Assembly: GCA_964476595.1 (NCBI GenBank)
Contig: CAYZCL010000108.1
Location: 1-64,000, forward strand
Direction of reading: 5' to 3'
Origin: JALSRD01 sp964476595
Lineage (GTDB): Bacteria > Desulfobacterota > Desulfobacteria > Desulfobacterales > JALSRD01
Length of the DNA: 64,000 bases
How positions within the stretch are numbered: the stretch's first letter is position 1; each line of letters opens with the position of its first letter. The translations under genes and the position numbers were made by a program. Under the pieces are notes generated by a model. It ran no database searches, was not told the DNA's origin, and worked only from the letters and a program-made list of their open reading frames with translations. Below are positions 1 to 8,088 of the stretch, in pieces.

Positions 1-84
1 CACCGCACACAGCACGGAATCGAGGTCACGGGCGGCCGTCGGCGTGCGGGACTCTCCGGACCACAGTTGTCGGGGATCAAGCAT
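1..84 (-). CDS. N-terminal end of an unidentified leftward gene (cut by window edge)
   Basis: An ATG opens a frame that stays open for all 28 codons to the window edge; the peptide begins MLDPRQLWSGESRTP. A purine-rich stretch (GGAAAAGG) lies just upstream of the ATG, and a good sigma-70-type promoter on the same strand lies about 85 bp further upstream. No domain can be recognised in so short a piece. The promoter and open frame together support a real gene start, but a chance open frame in GC-rich DNA is possible. Confidence 0.45.
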   Translation of the reverse strand, partial: MLDPRQLWSGESRTPTAARDLDSVLCAV

Positions 85-167
85 GGATACCTTTTCCGGG
101 TCACCGGGTTTCCACCGCGGAAAAATCGTGCCTCCGCAATCGCCAAACAGAATGGAATTGCTTATAT

Positions 168-196
168 TTTATACAGTTAAGAACCATTATTGTAAA
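168..196 (-). promoter_or_regulatory. Sigma-70-type promoter for the leftward edge gene
   Basis: Read on the minus strand there is TTTACA, a 17-bp spacer, then TATAAA, inside an AT-rich island (about 145-215) in otherwise GC-rich DNA. It points to the partial gene at the window edge, giving a leader of about 75 nt. I could not pick a convincing matching promoter for the rightward DUF4124 gene in the same gap. Confidence 0.5.
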
Positions 197-297
197 CTCC
201 TTTTTTTAACGTCCGTTTTGTCCCCATGTGACAAAGAGGTGTGGGAAAGGGATCCTGAAAAGAAAATCGACCCGAAACAAGAGGAGGCCTTCTTCAT

Positions 298-756
298 ATG
301 TACAGACTCGTTGCGACCCTCATCATCCTGCTGACGCTGGCCCCGCCGGCGGCGGCTGAAATCTACACCTGGAAAGACGCAAACGGCGTGCGGCACTACT
401 CCAACGTGGCGGCGCGTGGCCGCGCCCTGCCCGAAATCCCCTTCGACGCCGAGGCCCACGAGAAACGCGTGGCGGCCGAAGCCGCCCTGCGCGAGGTGGA
501 AATGAAGGCCGAGGCCCTGGCGGCCGAGCGCGCGGCCCTGCTGCGGGCCCTGCAGCCACCGCCGGCCCCGGTGACGGTGGTGCGCAACACCGTGGTGGTG
601 CGCACGGAGGTCACCCGCCCCTACCCGGCCTACAACCGCTACCGCAGCGCTTTCCGGCACCCGGTGTTTTACCGGCCGCACTACCGCCCGCGGCCGCGCC
701 CGGCGAAACACGTTCCGTACTACAAGCGACACCTGGTGGTTCCGAAGATCCGGTAA
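298..756 (+). CDS. Exported DUF4124-domain protein
   Basis: A 152-residue protein of unknown function. Residues 1-20 form a signal peptide (hydrophobic core ending in PPAAA, so cleavage is likely just before the Glu). The stretch after it (IYTWKDANGVRHYSN) is the typical DUF4124 segment, a short beta-rich domain of proteobacterial envelope proteins. Residues 52-85 are Ala/Glu-rich and probably helical or coiled coil. The C-terminal third is rich in Arg, Pro, Tyr and His and very basic, suggesting disorder or contact with acidic polymers. The ATG follows an AGGAGG site at good distance. The gene stands alone between divergent and convergent neighbours and ends before a strong bidirectional terminator. 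The family call is good; the role is unknown. Confidence 0.8.
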   Translation: MYRLVATLIILLTLAPPAAAEIYTWKDANGVRHYSNVAARGRALPEIPFDAEAHEKRVAAEAALREVEMKAEALAAERAALLRALQPPPAPVTVVRNTVVVRTEVTRPYPAYNRYRSAFRHPVFYRPHYRPRPRPAKHVPYYKRHLVVPKIR

Positions 757-840
757 AGCGGAGCGAAAGTCGGCGGGATTCGCACCGGCCGCCCCGGCAA
801 GCGGTCTGCCTCCGGGGGAAAGCCGCCGGAGGGTTGCCGA

Positions 841-892
841 AAACGACAAAAGGGATTACATTCGCTTATCGATGTAATCCCTTGTTTTTATT
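841..892. terminator. Bidirectional intrinsic terminator
   Basis: A perfect 12-bp stem (850-861 with 872-883) encloses a 10-nt loop. On the plus strand it is followed by GTTTTTATTT, on the minus strand by a T-rich stretch. It sits between the rightward DUF4124 gene and the leftward tRNA-Leu and can serve both. Confidence 0.8.
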
Positions 893-981
893 TGGTGCCT
901 GGGGCGGGAATCGAACCCGCACACCGCTCAGCGATAAGGGATTTTAAGTCCCTTGCGTCTACCAGGTTCCGCCACCCAGGC
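893..981 (-). tRNA. tRNA-Leu (anticodon TAA)
   Basis: Read on the minus strand this folds as a class II tRNA: acceptor GCCTGGG pairs with CCCAGGC, discriminator A and an encoded CCA follow, the anticodon arm is GGGAC-TTAAAAT-CCC-like with TAA in the loop, and there is a long variable arm and a GGTTCGATTCC T-arm. The long variable arm and TAA anticodon fit leucine. A good promoter lies 28 bp upstream and a terminator directly downstream, so this is a single-gene unit. Confidence 0.95.
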
Positions 982-1008
982 AGGAAAAACCGTCTGTCGT
1001 TACAGGCT

Positions 1009-1037
1009 GAAATACTGCAACAGTGTTGAAATTGCAA
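1009..1037 (-). promoter_or_regulatory. Promoter of tRNA-Leu
   Basis: On the minus strand TTGCAA, a 17-bp spacer and TATTTC precede the tRNA, with the -10 box 27 bp from the mature 5' end. Spacing and position fit a sigma-70-type tRNA promoter. Confidence 0.5.
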
Positions 1038-1068
1038 GCGGTAAAGCCGGGAGGCCCAGGCACATACC

Positions 1069-1087
1069 GGTAACGTTAGGTAACGTT
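1069..1087. repeat. Two direct GGTAACGTT repeats, 10-bp period
   Basis: GGTAACGTT occurs at 1069 and again at 1079, so both copies face the same side of the helix; each contains the palindrome AACGTT. The pair lies about 130-140 bp upstream of a sigma-54-like element, where an activator would bind. A function as an operator is inference. Confidence 0.35.
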
Positions 1088-1209
1088 TTACGTGGTCCGA
1101 AACGGCGCCCGTAGCGGTGCCGGGCGCCGTTTCCAGGGAACCGGCCGTGCATCGGTTTTTGCCGTAATTCCGGCGGGTAACCATTTCGCAAGCCTTTTGC
1201 CGCGCAAAC

Positions 1210-1225
1210 TGGCACGCCTTTTGAT
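1210..1225 (+). promoter_or_regulatory. Sigma-54-like -24/-12 element (one key mismatch)
   Basis: TGGCACG, four bases, then TTGAT. The -24 half matches the sigma-54 consensus exactly; the -12 half has A where the consensus TTGC has C. It would start transcription near 1237, about 65 nt before the zinc-ribbon gene. The mismatch falls on a key base, so confidence is low. Confidence 0.3.
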
Positions 1226-1301
1226 TATCCTTTCAGGCAGGAGAAGGATCCGGATCCACCGGGTCGAGCGCCTGCGTCTGCACGGGGAAAGGAGAACGGA
1301 C

Positions 1302-1559
1302 ATGGATCACCTGGACAGGAAACTGACACGCCGGCCTTGCGGCCACCCCTACACCTCTTCGGGGGAGTTCGTGGGCGACCTGTGCCCCGAGTGCGGCTGC
1401 ACCTACTACAAGTGCTCCAACTGCGGCTTCCTGCTGACGGCCGAGCGGCCGCCGGAAGCCTGCCCGGAGTGCGGCGAAAAGTGCATGTTCATCGACGTCA
1501 CCTGCTACACCCCGGACTGCGGCGGGCCGGGGCGGGTGGACCCCCGCCTGCTGGACTGA
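1302..1559 (+). CDS. Small cysteine-rich, rubredoxin-like zinc-ribbon protein
   Basis: An 85-residue soluble protein with 11 cysteines (residues 13, 28, 31, 33, 38, 41, 54, 57, 61, 68, 73). CxxC pairs at 28/31, 38/41 and 54/57 make one or two zinc- or iron-binding knuckles; the part from 37 to 66 (YKCSNCG ... CPECG) resembles the rubredoxin-like knuckle of rubrerythrins and small metal ribbons. There is no signal peptide. The ATG was chosen because AAGGAGAA lies at proper distance; an upstream in-frame ATG at 1092 would add arginine-rich sequence without family character. Such proteins are typical of anaerobes, where they may carry electrons or bind nucleic acid. The exact role is unknown. 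Confidence 0.75.
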   Translation: MDHLDRKLTRRPCGHPYTSSGEFVGDLCPECGCTYYKCSNCGFLLTAERPPEACPECGEKCMFIDVTCYTPDCGGPGRVDPRLLD

Positions 1560-1672
1560 CCGCTTCGCTGCGCCGCCCGGGCCCGTAACGGGACCAAAGC
1601 CCTTGAAGGCCGCCGCCGGCCCGGCTATAACCGTGTGCGGAATACGGGGACTGTCACGGGAGGTGCGGCGAA

Positions 1673-3094
1673 ATGTCCGGCGGTGCGAAAACAAGATGGC
1701 GGGTGCTGGCATTAATGGGGGTAATGTGCGCCGTTTCGGCTGTGCCGGGCCGCTGCCTGGACCTGTCCGTCAGCGGCGGGCGCCTCACACTGCACGCCCG
1801 CAACACGCCGCTACAGGACATCCTGCGCGCCTTCTCCCGCCTGGGGATCGCAGTGCAGGCCGACCCCGGGATCAACCCGCCGGTCAGCGCCTCTTTTGAA
1901 GACGCCGACATCCGCCGCGCCCTCAACACCATCATTCACCCCTACAGCTCCGTCCTGATATGGAAATCGGTGCCCGGGCCGCTGGGTCCCCTGACCGCGC
2001 TGGCCGGCATCCGCATCTTCGAGCCCGGCGGCGAGGGCCGCCTGCGCCTCCTGCCGTCCGGCGAAAAGTCGAAGGTGATACGCGACCCGCGCAGCGGCAT
2101 GCTGTACGTAGCCGACGAACTGCTGGTGCAGGCGGGCCCCGGCGTCTCGCCGGAAGCCTTTCGTCGGCTGCTGGCACAGGTGCGCGGCACCCTGGTGGAC
2201 GCCAACGCCGCCCTGGGCATCTACCGCGTGCGGGTGCCGTCCGGCAGCAACATCCTCTCGCTGGTCAGGGGCGTCAACGGGGGCCGGTCCGGCATGCGGG
2301 CCGAGCCCAACACGGCCTGGCCGCTGGTGCCGTCCTACCGCTTTGCGGGCGACACGGCCGCGGCCGCACCGCCGCTTCCCGAAAACAGCACCGCCGCAGG
2401 CCGCGCGCCGGTGGCCGTCCTGGACAGCGGACTGCTGCCCGGCATGGGGGTCGACCCCTACGTGGTGGCCGCGCTGGACTCGGTGGACCCGGCGGACCCC
2501 ATCTCGGACCCGCTGGGCCACGGCACCCAGATGGCCATGATCGCGGCGGGGCTGGTGTCGCCCTACGGCGCCCCCGCCGGCGCCGGCGAGCGGGCCGCGG
2601 CCGTGATTCCCGTGCGCATCTTCGACGAGCGCGGCCTCACCTCCAACTTCACCCTCATGCAGAGCCTGGACTTCGCCCTGGAGCGGGGGGCGCGCGTCAT
2701 CAGCCTGAGCTGGGGCACGGAGACGCCCAGCGACTTCCTGGAACAGGCCGTGTCGCGGGCCGCCGGGGCCGGGGCCGTCGTGGTGGCCGCGGCCGGCAAC
2801 CGGCCCACGGGCCGGCCGGTGTACCCGGCGGCTTTCGACACGGTCATCGGCGTGGGCGCGCTGGCGCCCGACGGCAGGCCCTGGGAGAAAACCAACCGCG
2901 GCGACTTCGTCAGCCTCTACGCCCCGGGCTTCGCCTCCTTCCCGGTGGGCTACAAGGGCGACCCCGGCGGTTACGCCGGCACCTCCATCTCCACGGCCTA
3001 CGTGGCGCGGCGCATCTCCGACTACCTGGCGGCGCACCCCACGGCCACGCGGGAAAAGATTTACCGCCACCTGGGCATCCGGCCCCCGAAGTAA
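1673..3094 (+). CDS. Secreted subtilisin-family (S8) serine protease with an STN-like N-terminal domain
   Basis: A 473-residue exported protease. Residues 1-28 form a signal peptide. Residues 30-85 have the pattern of an STN/secretin short domain (leucine-rich PLQDILRAF, then SASFEDADIRRALNTII). Residues about 125-205 (YVADELLVQAGPGVSPEAF ... GIYRVRVP ... AEPN) look like the inhibitor-type propeptide of fervidolysin-like subtilases. The catalytic triad is visible: Asp251 in AVLDSG, His283 in GHGTQMA, Ser438 in GTSISTA, with the oxyanion Asn in AAAGNRP. The protein ends soon after the catalytic Ser, without C-terminal domains. It has a GGGAGG ribosome site and no operon partners. S8 assignment is firm; the STN call is by eye. 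Confidence 0.88.
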   Translation: MSGGAKTRWRVLALMGVMCAVSAVPGRCLDLSVSGGRLTLHARNTPLQDILRAFSRLGIAVQADPGINPPVSASFEDADIRRALNTIIHPYSSVLIWKSVPGPLGPLTALAGIRIFEPGGEGRLRLLPSGEKSKVIRDPRSGMLYVADELLVQAGPGVSPEAFRRLLAQVRGTLVDANAALGIYRVRVPSGSNILSLVRGVNGGRSGMRAEPNTAWPLVPSYRFAGDTAAAAPPLPENSTAAGRAPVAVLDSGLLPGMGVDPYVVAALDSVDPADPISDPLGHGTQMAMIAAGLVSPYGAPAGAGERAAAVIPVRIFDERGLTSNFTLMQSLDFALERGARVISLSWGTETPSDFLEQAVSRAAGAGAVVVAAAGNRPTGRPVYPAAFDTVIGVGALAPDGRPWEKTNRGDFVSLYAPGFASFPVGYKGDPGGYAGTSISTAYVARRISDYLAAHPTATREKIYRHLGIRPPK

Positions 3095-3126
3095 AACCAA
3101 CGGGGCCGTGTGCCGGTCGCGGTTTT

Positions 3127-3534
3127 TCAGATGCTGAACCCGGTCAGCCAGAAATCGTGCAGATTGCAGAAACTGGTGGCATACAGCCTGCCTCCGGCAC
3201 CGGCGGGCAGCTCGAAGGTGGAGATCGGCTTGTCGGTGGGGTAGAAGGTCTTTGCCCCCAGCACCTTGCCGTCGGCGGACACCAGGGTGTGGCGCACGAT
3301 GTAGTGCTTCTCGGACATGCCGTGTTTGGTCTCGATGGTCACCTTCTTGCCGTCGACGGTCACCACGGGGGCGTGGGATCCGACCTTGGTGGACCACTTT
3401 CCGGGGTCCTTGGCGGTGTAGACGATGCCCGGGGGCAGTCCGGCGGCCGAGGCCAGCGCGCGGCCGGAGCGGCTCAAGACCAGGCCGGCGGCGGCCAGCA
3501 GGGTTCCCTTCAGGAAGGTTCTGCGGTTTTTCAT
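3127..3534 (-). CDS. Exported superoxide reductase-like (desulfoferrodoxin-family) protein
   Basis: A 135-residue protein with the class II superoxide reductase fold but an N-terminal Tat signal (RRTFLKG at 4-10, then a hydrophobic stretch ending in ALA). The iron ligands of the SOR centre are present: His54 (GSHAPVV), His71 and His77 (KHGMSEKHYI), Cys123 and His126 (SFCNLHDFW). The Glu-Lys pair that normally precedes the first ligand (EKHVPVI in the family) is replaced by Gly-Ser, so the substrate loop differs. The start at the second Met is set by a GGAGGA site 8 nt upstream. It lies 32 bp behind the Rossmann protein gene, so the two are probably co-transcribed. Periplasmic superoxide detoxification is the likely role; loss of the loop Lys makes full activity uncertain. 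Confidence 0.85.
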   Translation of the reverse strand: MKNRRTFLKGTLLAAAGLVLSRSGRALASAAGLPPGIVYTAKDPGKWSTKVGSHAPVVTVDGKKVTIETKHGMSEKHYIVRHTLVSADGKVLGAKTFYPTDKPISTFELPAGAGGRLYATSFCNLHDFWLTGFSI

Positions 3535-3566
3535 GGGGTTTTCCTCCTCCCGGTTTCTGGTTTCGG

Positions 3567-4214
3567 TCACGACAGGCGAAACACGTGCATCACGCCGTGG
3601 CAGCGGCAGGCGGTGGCCAGGGCCACGGTCCCCGGGGCGGAGCGCACCTGCGCCAGGGCCGCGAACAGGTCCCCGGGCCGGTAACCGCCCACGCCGGGCA
3701 GCAACTGGCGGCTGCGCACCACCACCGGCCGGACCCCGCCGACCCGCAGCGCAGCGATGTCCTTGTAGAGCGTGCCCGGGCGCGGCCGTCCGGTAACCGT
3801 GCAGTGGTCGGCGGGCTCGGGACAGTCGTCCGGACAGGTGAAATCGGCGTAGCTCAGGTAGAGCGCCCCGTCGGGCCCCTCGAAGGGGTGGGGCAGCGCT
3901 CGGCGCAGCTCACCGGGCACGGGCGTCACCGCCGGGCGGTACGTGTCCCCCAGCCGGCGGCGGATCCAGGCGAAGGCCAGGTGCAGCGGCAGGCAGGGCA
4001 CGATCCAGTCCGCACGCTCCGGCCCGTCCAGCCGCGCGTCCAAGAAATCGACCCCGTCGGCGCAGACGGTCTGCGCGCCGGGAGTGTCGACGGCTTCCAG
4101 GGCGCCGGCGGCGATGTCCACCACCCGGAAACGGTCCGCGGGCCGGCGGCGGTGAAGCCGCCCGAGGGCCATGCGGCCGAACCGGCCGGCGCCGATGATC
4201 CAGTATTCGGTCAT
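3567..4214 (-). CDS. Rossmann-fold NAD(P)-binding protein with a Cys motif
   Basis: A 215-residue protein starting MTEYWIIGAGRFGRMAL, a classic beta-alpha-beta dinucleotide fold with GxGxxG at residues 8-13, and an acidic residue at the end of strand 2 (RVVDIAAG) that favours NAD. The middle carries a compact cysteine stretch (FTCPDDCPEPADHC) and the C-terminus an ACRCHG motif; together these could bind a metal or Fe-S centre. No catalytic signature of a known dehydrogenase is visible. The start is the Met before the Rossmann motif; the ribosome site is weak. It is divergent from maf and leads into the superoxide reductase-like gene. The substrate is unknown. Confidence 0.7.
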   Translation of the reverse strand: MTEYWIIGAGRFGRMALGRLHRRRPADRFRVVDIAAGALEAVDTPGAQTVCADGVDFLDARLDGPERADWIVPCLPLHLAFAWIRRRLGDTYRPAVTPVPGELRRALPHPFEGPDGALYLSYADFTCPDDCPEPADHCTVTGRPRPGTLYKDIAALRVGGVRPVVVRSRQLLPGVGGYRPGDLFAALAQVRSAPGTVALATACRCHGVMHVFRLS

Positions 4215-4323
4215 GTGGCAAGCTGTTTTCGGCGGATCGAAAATCGGCCGCGAGGGGGTCCGCGTCCCGGCGGACCGCGGCGGCGGCCCCGTTCCTGCGT
4301 AAGGTAAGGCCCGCAGGCCGCGC

Positions 4324-4352
4324 TTGTCAAACAAAAACCCTTCTGGTATCTA
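4324..4352 (+). promoter_or_regulatory. Strong promoter abutting the maf start codon
   Basis: TTGTCA, a 17-bp spacer and TATCTA. The -10 box ends 6 nt before the maf ATG, so transcription should begin at or within a base or two of the start codon, and no Shine-Dalgarno sequence is present. This suggests a leaderless message. Confidence 0.6.
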
Positions 4353-4358
4353 GGCGCC

Positions 4359-4966
<608 letters not shown>

Positions 4967-4970
<4 letters not shown>

Positions 4971-5650
4971 AAGAACGACTGCAAGCCGTCCTGGATCGCA
5001 TCCGGCGGGCCTGCGAGCGCTGCGGGCGCGACCCGCAGGACGTGCGCCTGGTGGCGGTCAGCAAGACCATGCCCGCCGAGCGCGTGCGCCGCGCCGTGGA
5101 GGCCGGGGTGCGAATCCTGGGTGAAAACTACGTGCAGGAGGCACGCGACAAGTACGCCCAGCTGGCCGACCTTTCCGTCAGCTGGCACTTCATCGGCCAC
5201 CTGCAAACCAACAAGGCCAAGTACGTGGTGCGCATGTTCGACCTGGTGCACTCGCTCGACAGCCTCAAGCTGGCCCGCGAGCTGGACCGCCGGGCCGCGC
5301 ACCGCGGGCGCGTGCTGCCTGTGCTGATCCAGGTCAACATCAGCCGCGAGGAGAGCAAGTCGGGCATCGACGCCGGGCAGATCGAGCCCCTGGTGCGCGA
5401 GGTCGCCGCCCTCGAGCACCTCGAGCTGCAGGGGCTCATGACCATGCCGCCTTTCTTCGACCAGCCCGAGCGGGCGCGGCCGTATTTCCGGAAGCTCGCC
5501 GAGCTGGCGCGCCACATCGAATCGCTGAACATCCCGCGCGTGTCCATGAGGGAGCTTTCGATGGGCATGAGCGGCGACTTCGAGGTGGCCATCGAGGAGG
5601 GCGCCACCTTGGTGCGCGTGGGCACGGCCATCTTCGGGGCGCGCCGGTGA
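4967..5650 (+). CDS. yggS: YggS/YlmE-family pyridoxal-phosphate homeostasis protein
   Basis: A 227-residue PLP-binding TIM-barrel protein of the alanine-racemase N-terminal type. The PLP Lys is Lys33 in LVAVSKTM; other family markers are GENYVQEA, WHFIGHLQTNK, LIQVNISREESKSGI, GLMTMPP and SMGMSGDFEVAIEEG. It buffers free PLP and keeps amino-acid and keto-acid pools balanced. The GTG start overlaps the maf stop (GTGA) and has an AGAGGAGA site; its own stop overlaps the GTG of queH, so the three are translationally coupled. Confidence 0.95.
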
Positions 5651-6180
5651 AGCTGCTGCTGCACATGTGCTGCGGCCCCTGCGCCGTCTACCCGGTGGAG
5701 CGCCTGCGCGGCGAGGGCGTGGAGGTGATGGGCTTTTTCTACCGCCACAACATCCACCCCTACACTGAGTGCCTGCGCCGCCAGGAGACCCTGGAGAAGT
5801 GGGCCGGCGACATCGGCCTGCGGGTGATCGTCCAGAAGGGCTACGACCTGGAGGGGTTCCTGCGGCGCGTAGTCTTCCGCGAGGCCGACCGCTGCACCAC
5901 CTGCTACTACGACCGGCTGCGGTCCACGGCCCTGCTGGCCCGGCGGGGCAGGTTCGACGCCTTCAGCTCCACCCTTCTCTACAGCAAGTTCCAGAAGCAC
6001 GGCCACATCCGCGAGATCGGCGAGGCCCTGGGCAGGCAGATCGGCGTGCCCTTCCACTACGTCGACTTCCGCGCGGGCTGGAAGGAAGGCATCGCCCGGT
6101 CGAAGGAACTGGGCATGTACCGCCAGTCCTACTGCGGGTGCATCTACAGCGAAAAGGAACGTTATTACAAGCCGTCCTGA
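5647..6180 (+). CDS. queH: Epoxyqueuosine reductase QueH
   Basis: A 177-residue enzyme catalysing the last step of queuosine synthesis on tRNA, epoxyqueuosine to queuosine. It is the QueH (DUF208) type, not the cobalamin-dependent QueG. The hallmark vicinal cysteines Cys8-Cys9 (HMCCGPC) and the CxxC at 83/86 (DRCTTCYYD) are the known Fe-S ligands of this family; a further CGC motif lies near the C-terminus (SYCGCIYS). The GTG start overlaps the yggS stop. No other queuosine genes lie nearby. Confidence 0.93.
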   Translation: MKLLLHMCCGPCAVYPVERLRGEGVEVMGFFYRHNIHPYTECLRRQETLEKWAGDIGLRVIVQKGYDLEGFLRRVVFREADRCTTCYYDRLRSTALLARRGRFDAFSSTLLYSKFQKHGHIREIGEALGRQIGVPFHYVDFRAGWKEGIARSKELGMYRQSYCGCIYSEKERYYKPS

Positions 6181-6228
6181 AGCCCCCCGGCGGACCGTCC
6201 CGAGACCCCAACCCCGGAGCCCTGACCC

Positions 6229-8088
6229 GTGTTCGGCAACTTTTTCTACCTCATCATCGCCCTGCTGATCTACGTCACCTACCCGCCGTCGGACCGGCCC
6301 GGCCTGCCGGCCGGCGAGGCGCTGTTCTTTGCCGCCGCGCTGTTCGCCTTTTTCGCCTGGTTCACGCGCGCGCAGTTCCGCCGCATCGAGGTGCGCCTGG
6401 CCGAGGACCCCTACGCGCGCCTGGACCACGTCTTCAACGCGCGCCTGACCCGGCAGTTCATCATGGCCATCGGCCTTTTCGCGGTGGATGTCTACGGCCT
6501 CAGCCTGCCGTCGTACATCACGGGCGTGGGGGTGCTGGAGCGCTTTCCGACCCTGGCGGCGCTGCTGTTCATCGGCCTGTTCCTGGCCTACCTGTCGGTG
6601 GTCTGGGCCCTGGCCTGGCCCTCCTACCGCGTGCTCTTCGACAGCTCGCTGACCCGCCGCGGCTACGTGCTGTCCAACATCTCCTTCAACGTGCCCATCC
6701 TGCTGCCCTGGTTCGCGCTGTCGGTGGTGGCCGACATCATCGATTCGCTGCCCTTCGAGCTGCCGCGCCGGCTGCTGGCCACCACCGGGGGCCAGGTGGT
6801 CTATTTCCTGGTGTTCCTGCTGGCCGTGGCCGTGCTGGGCCCCGTGCTGATCCAGAAGTTCTGGCGCTGCAAGCCGCTGGAGCCGGGCTACTTTCGCTCG
6901 CGCATCGAGGCCCTGTGCCGCCGGGCGGGCATGCGCTACAGCGACATCCTCTATTGGCCCATCTTCGGCGGGCGCATGATCACCGCAGGCGTTATGGGGT
7001 TGGTGGACCGCTTCCGCTACCTGCTGGTCACGCGCAGCCTGCTGCAGTTCCTGAACCCCGAGGAAATCGACGCCGTCATCGCCCACGAGATCGGCCACGT
7101 CAAGAAGCGCCACCTGCAGTTCTACCTGCTGTTTTTCGCCGGCTACCTGCTGTTGTCCTTCGCCACCACCGACGCCATCATCTACTCGCTGATCTACGCC
7201 CGGCCGGTGCACACTTTGATCAAGTTCGCCGGCATCGGCCGCACCACGGCCTTCTCGGTGGCCTTCAGCCTGGTGACCATCGCCCTGTTCCTGCTCTACT
7301 TCCGGTACATCTTCGGTTTTTTCATGCGCAACTTCGAGCGCCAGGCCGACACCTACGTCTTCTCGCTGTTCGACAGCGCCCTGCCGCTGATCACCACGCT
7401 CCACAAGATCGCCGTCACCAGCGGGCAGCCCGCCGACCGTCCCAACTGGCACCACTTCAGCATCGCCCAGCGCATCGCCTTCCTGCGGCGCTGCGAGAGC
7501 GACCGCGGCTGGATCCAGCGCCACGACCGCAAGCTCAAGAAGAGCCTGGCGGTTTTCCTGGGCGCCATGAGCGTGGTGGCCGTCTTCGGCTGGCAGCTCA
7601 ACTTCGGGGAGGCCGGGCGGCGCCTGAATCGCCACTTTTTCGAAAAGGCGCTGCTGCACGAGCTGCAGGCCGACCCCCACAACCCGGGTCTCTACAAGGT
7701 GCTGGGGGATCTGTACTACGGGGAGGAGAAATTCGAAAAGGCCATGAAGGCTTACGGGCGGGGGTTGACGCTGGCGCCGGACGACCCCGAACTGCTCAAC
7801 AACCTGGCCTGGCTGCTGGCCACCTGCAGGGATGAAAAGCTGCGCGACCCGCGCGCGGCGCTGGAGCTGGCGCGGCGGGCGGCGGCCATCGACCCCGCCC
7901 CCCACATCCTCGACACCCTGGCCGAGAGCTACTACCTCAACGGCATGTACGAGGAGGCGGTGGCCGCGGCCCGGGCGGCGCTGGCCGCCAGCAGCCGCAA
8001 CCGCGAGTACTACCGCAGGCAGCTGGAACGCTTCCGGCGGGCGGCCACCGGCAAGAGCGCCGCGCTCGGCGGCGCCGCGCTCACTTGA
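6229..8088 (+). CDS. M48-family membrane zinc protease with C-terminal TPRs
   Basis: A 619-residue integral membrane peptidase. The N-terminal half has several hydrophobic helices. The zinc site is HEIGH at residues 286-290, and the third ligand is probably Glu370 in NFERQAD. More helices flank the site, as in Ste24/HtpX-type enzymes, with the active site facing the cytoplasmic side. After about residue 470 the protein becomes soluble with at least three TPR-like helical pairs (GDLYYGEEKFEKAMKAYGRG, PELLNNLAWLLATC, DTLAESYYLNGMYEEAVA), likely for partner binding. The GTG start lies 48 bp after queH. The last 8 bases overlap the end of the convergent ATPase gene. It likely acts in membrane protein quality control; the substrate is unknown. 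Confidence 0.88.
   Translation: MFGNFFYLIIALLIYVTYPPSDRPGLPAGEALFFAAALFAFFAWFTRAQFRRIEVRLAEDPYARLDHVFNARLTRQFIMAIGLFAVDVYGLSLPSYITGVGVLERFPTLAALLFIGLFLAYLSVVWALAWPSYRVLFDSSLTRRGYVLSNISFNVPILLPWFALSVVADIIDSLPFELPRRLLATTGGQVVYFLVFLLAVAVLGPVLIQKFWRCKPLEPGYFRSRIEALCRRAGMRYSDILYWPIFGGRMITAGVMGLVDRFRYLLVTRSLLQFLNPEEIDAVIAHEIGHVKKRHLQFYLLFFAGYLLLSFATTDAIIYSLIYARPVHTLIKFAGIGRTTAFSVAFSLVTIALFLLYFRYIFGFFMRNFERQADTYVFSLFDSALPLITTLHKIAVTSGQPADRPNWHHFSIAQRIAFLRRCESDRGWIQRHDRKLKKSLAVFLGAMSVVAVFGWQLNFGEAGRRLNRHFFEKALLHELQADPHNPGLYKVLGDLYYGEEKFEKAMKAYGRGLTLAPDDPELLNNLAWLLATCRDEKLRDPRAALELARRAAAIDPAPHILDTLAESYYLNGMYEEAVAAARAALAASSRNREYYRRQLERFRRAATGKSAALGGAALT

Noticed and set aside
44..334. 96-codon frame on the plus strand before the DUF4124 gene
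   Set aside because: No ribosome site, no domain-like sequence, and it overlaps the promoter region and the start of the real gene.
5128..7905. Open frame of 925 codons on the minus strand
   Set aside because: It lies antisense to yggS, queH and the M48 protease, has low-complexity composition (Gln, Gly, Val, Asp) and no domain; a GC-rich shadow.
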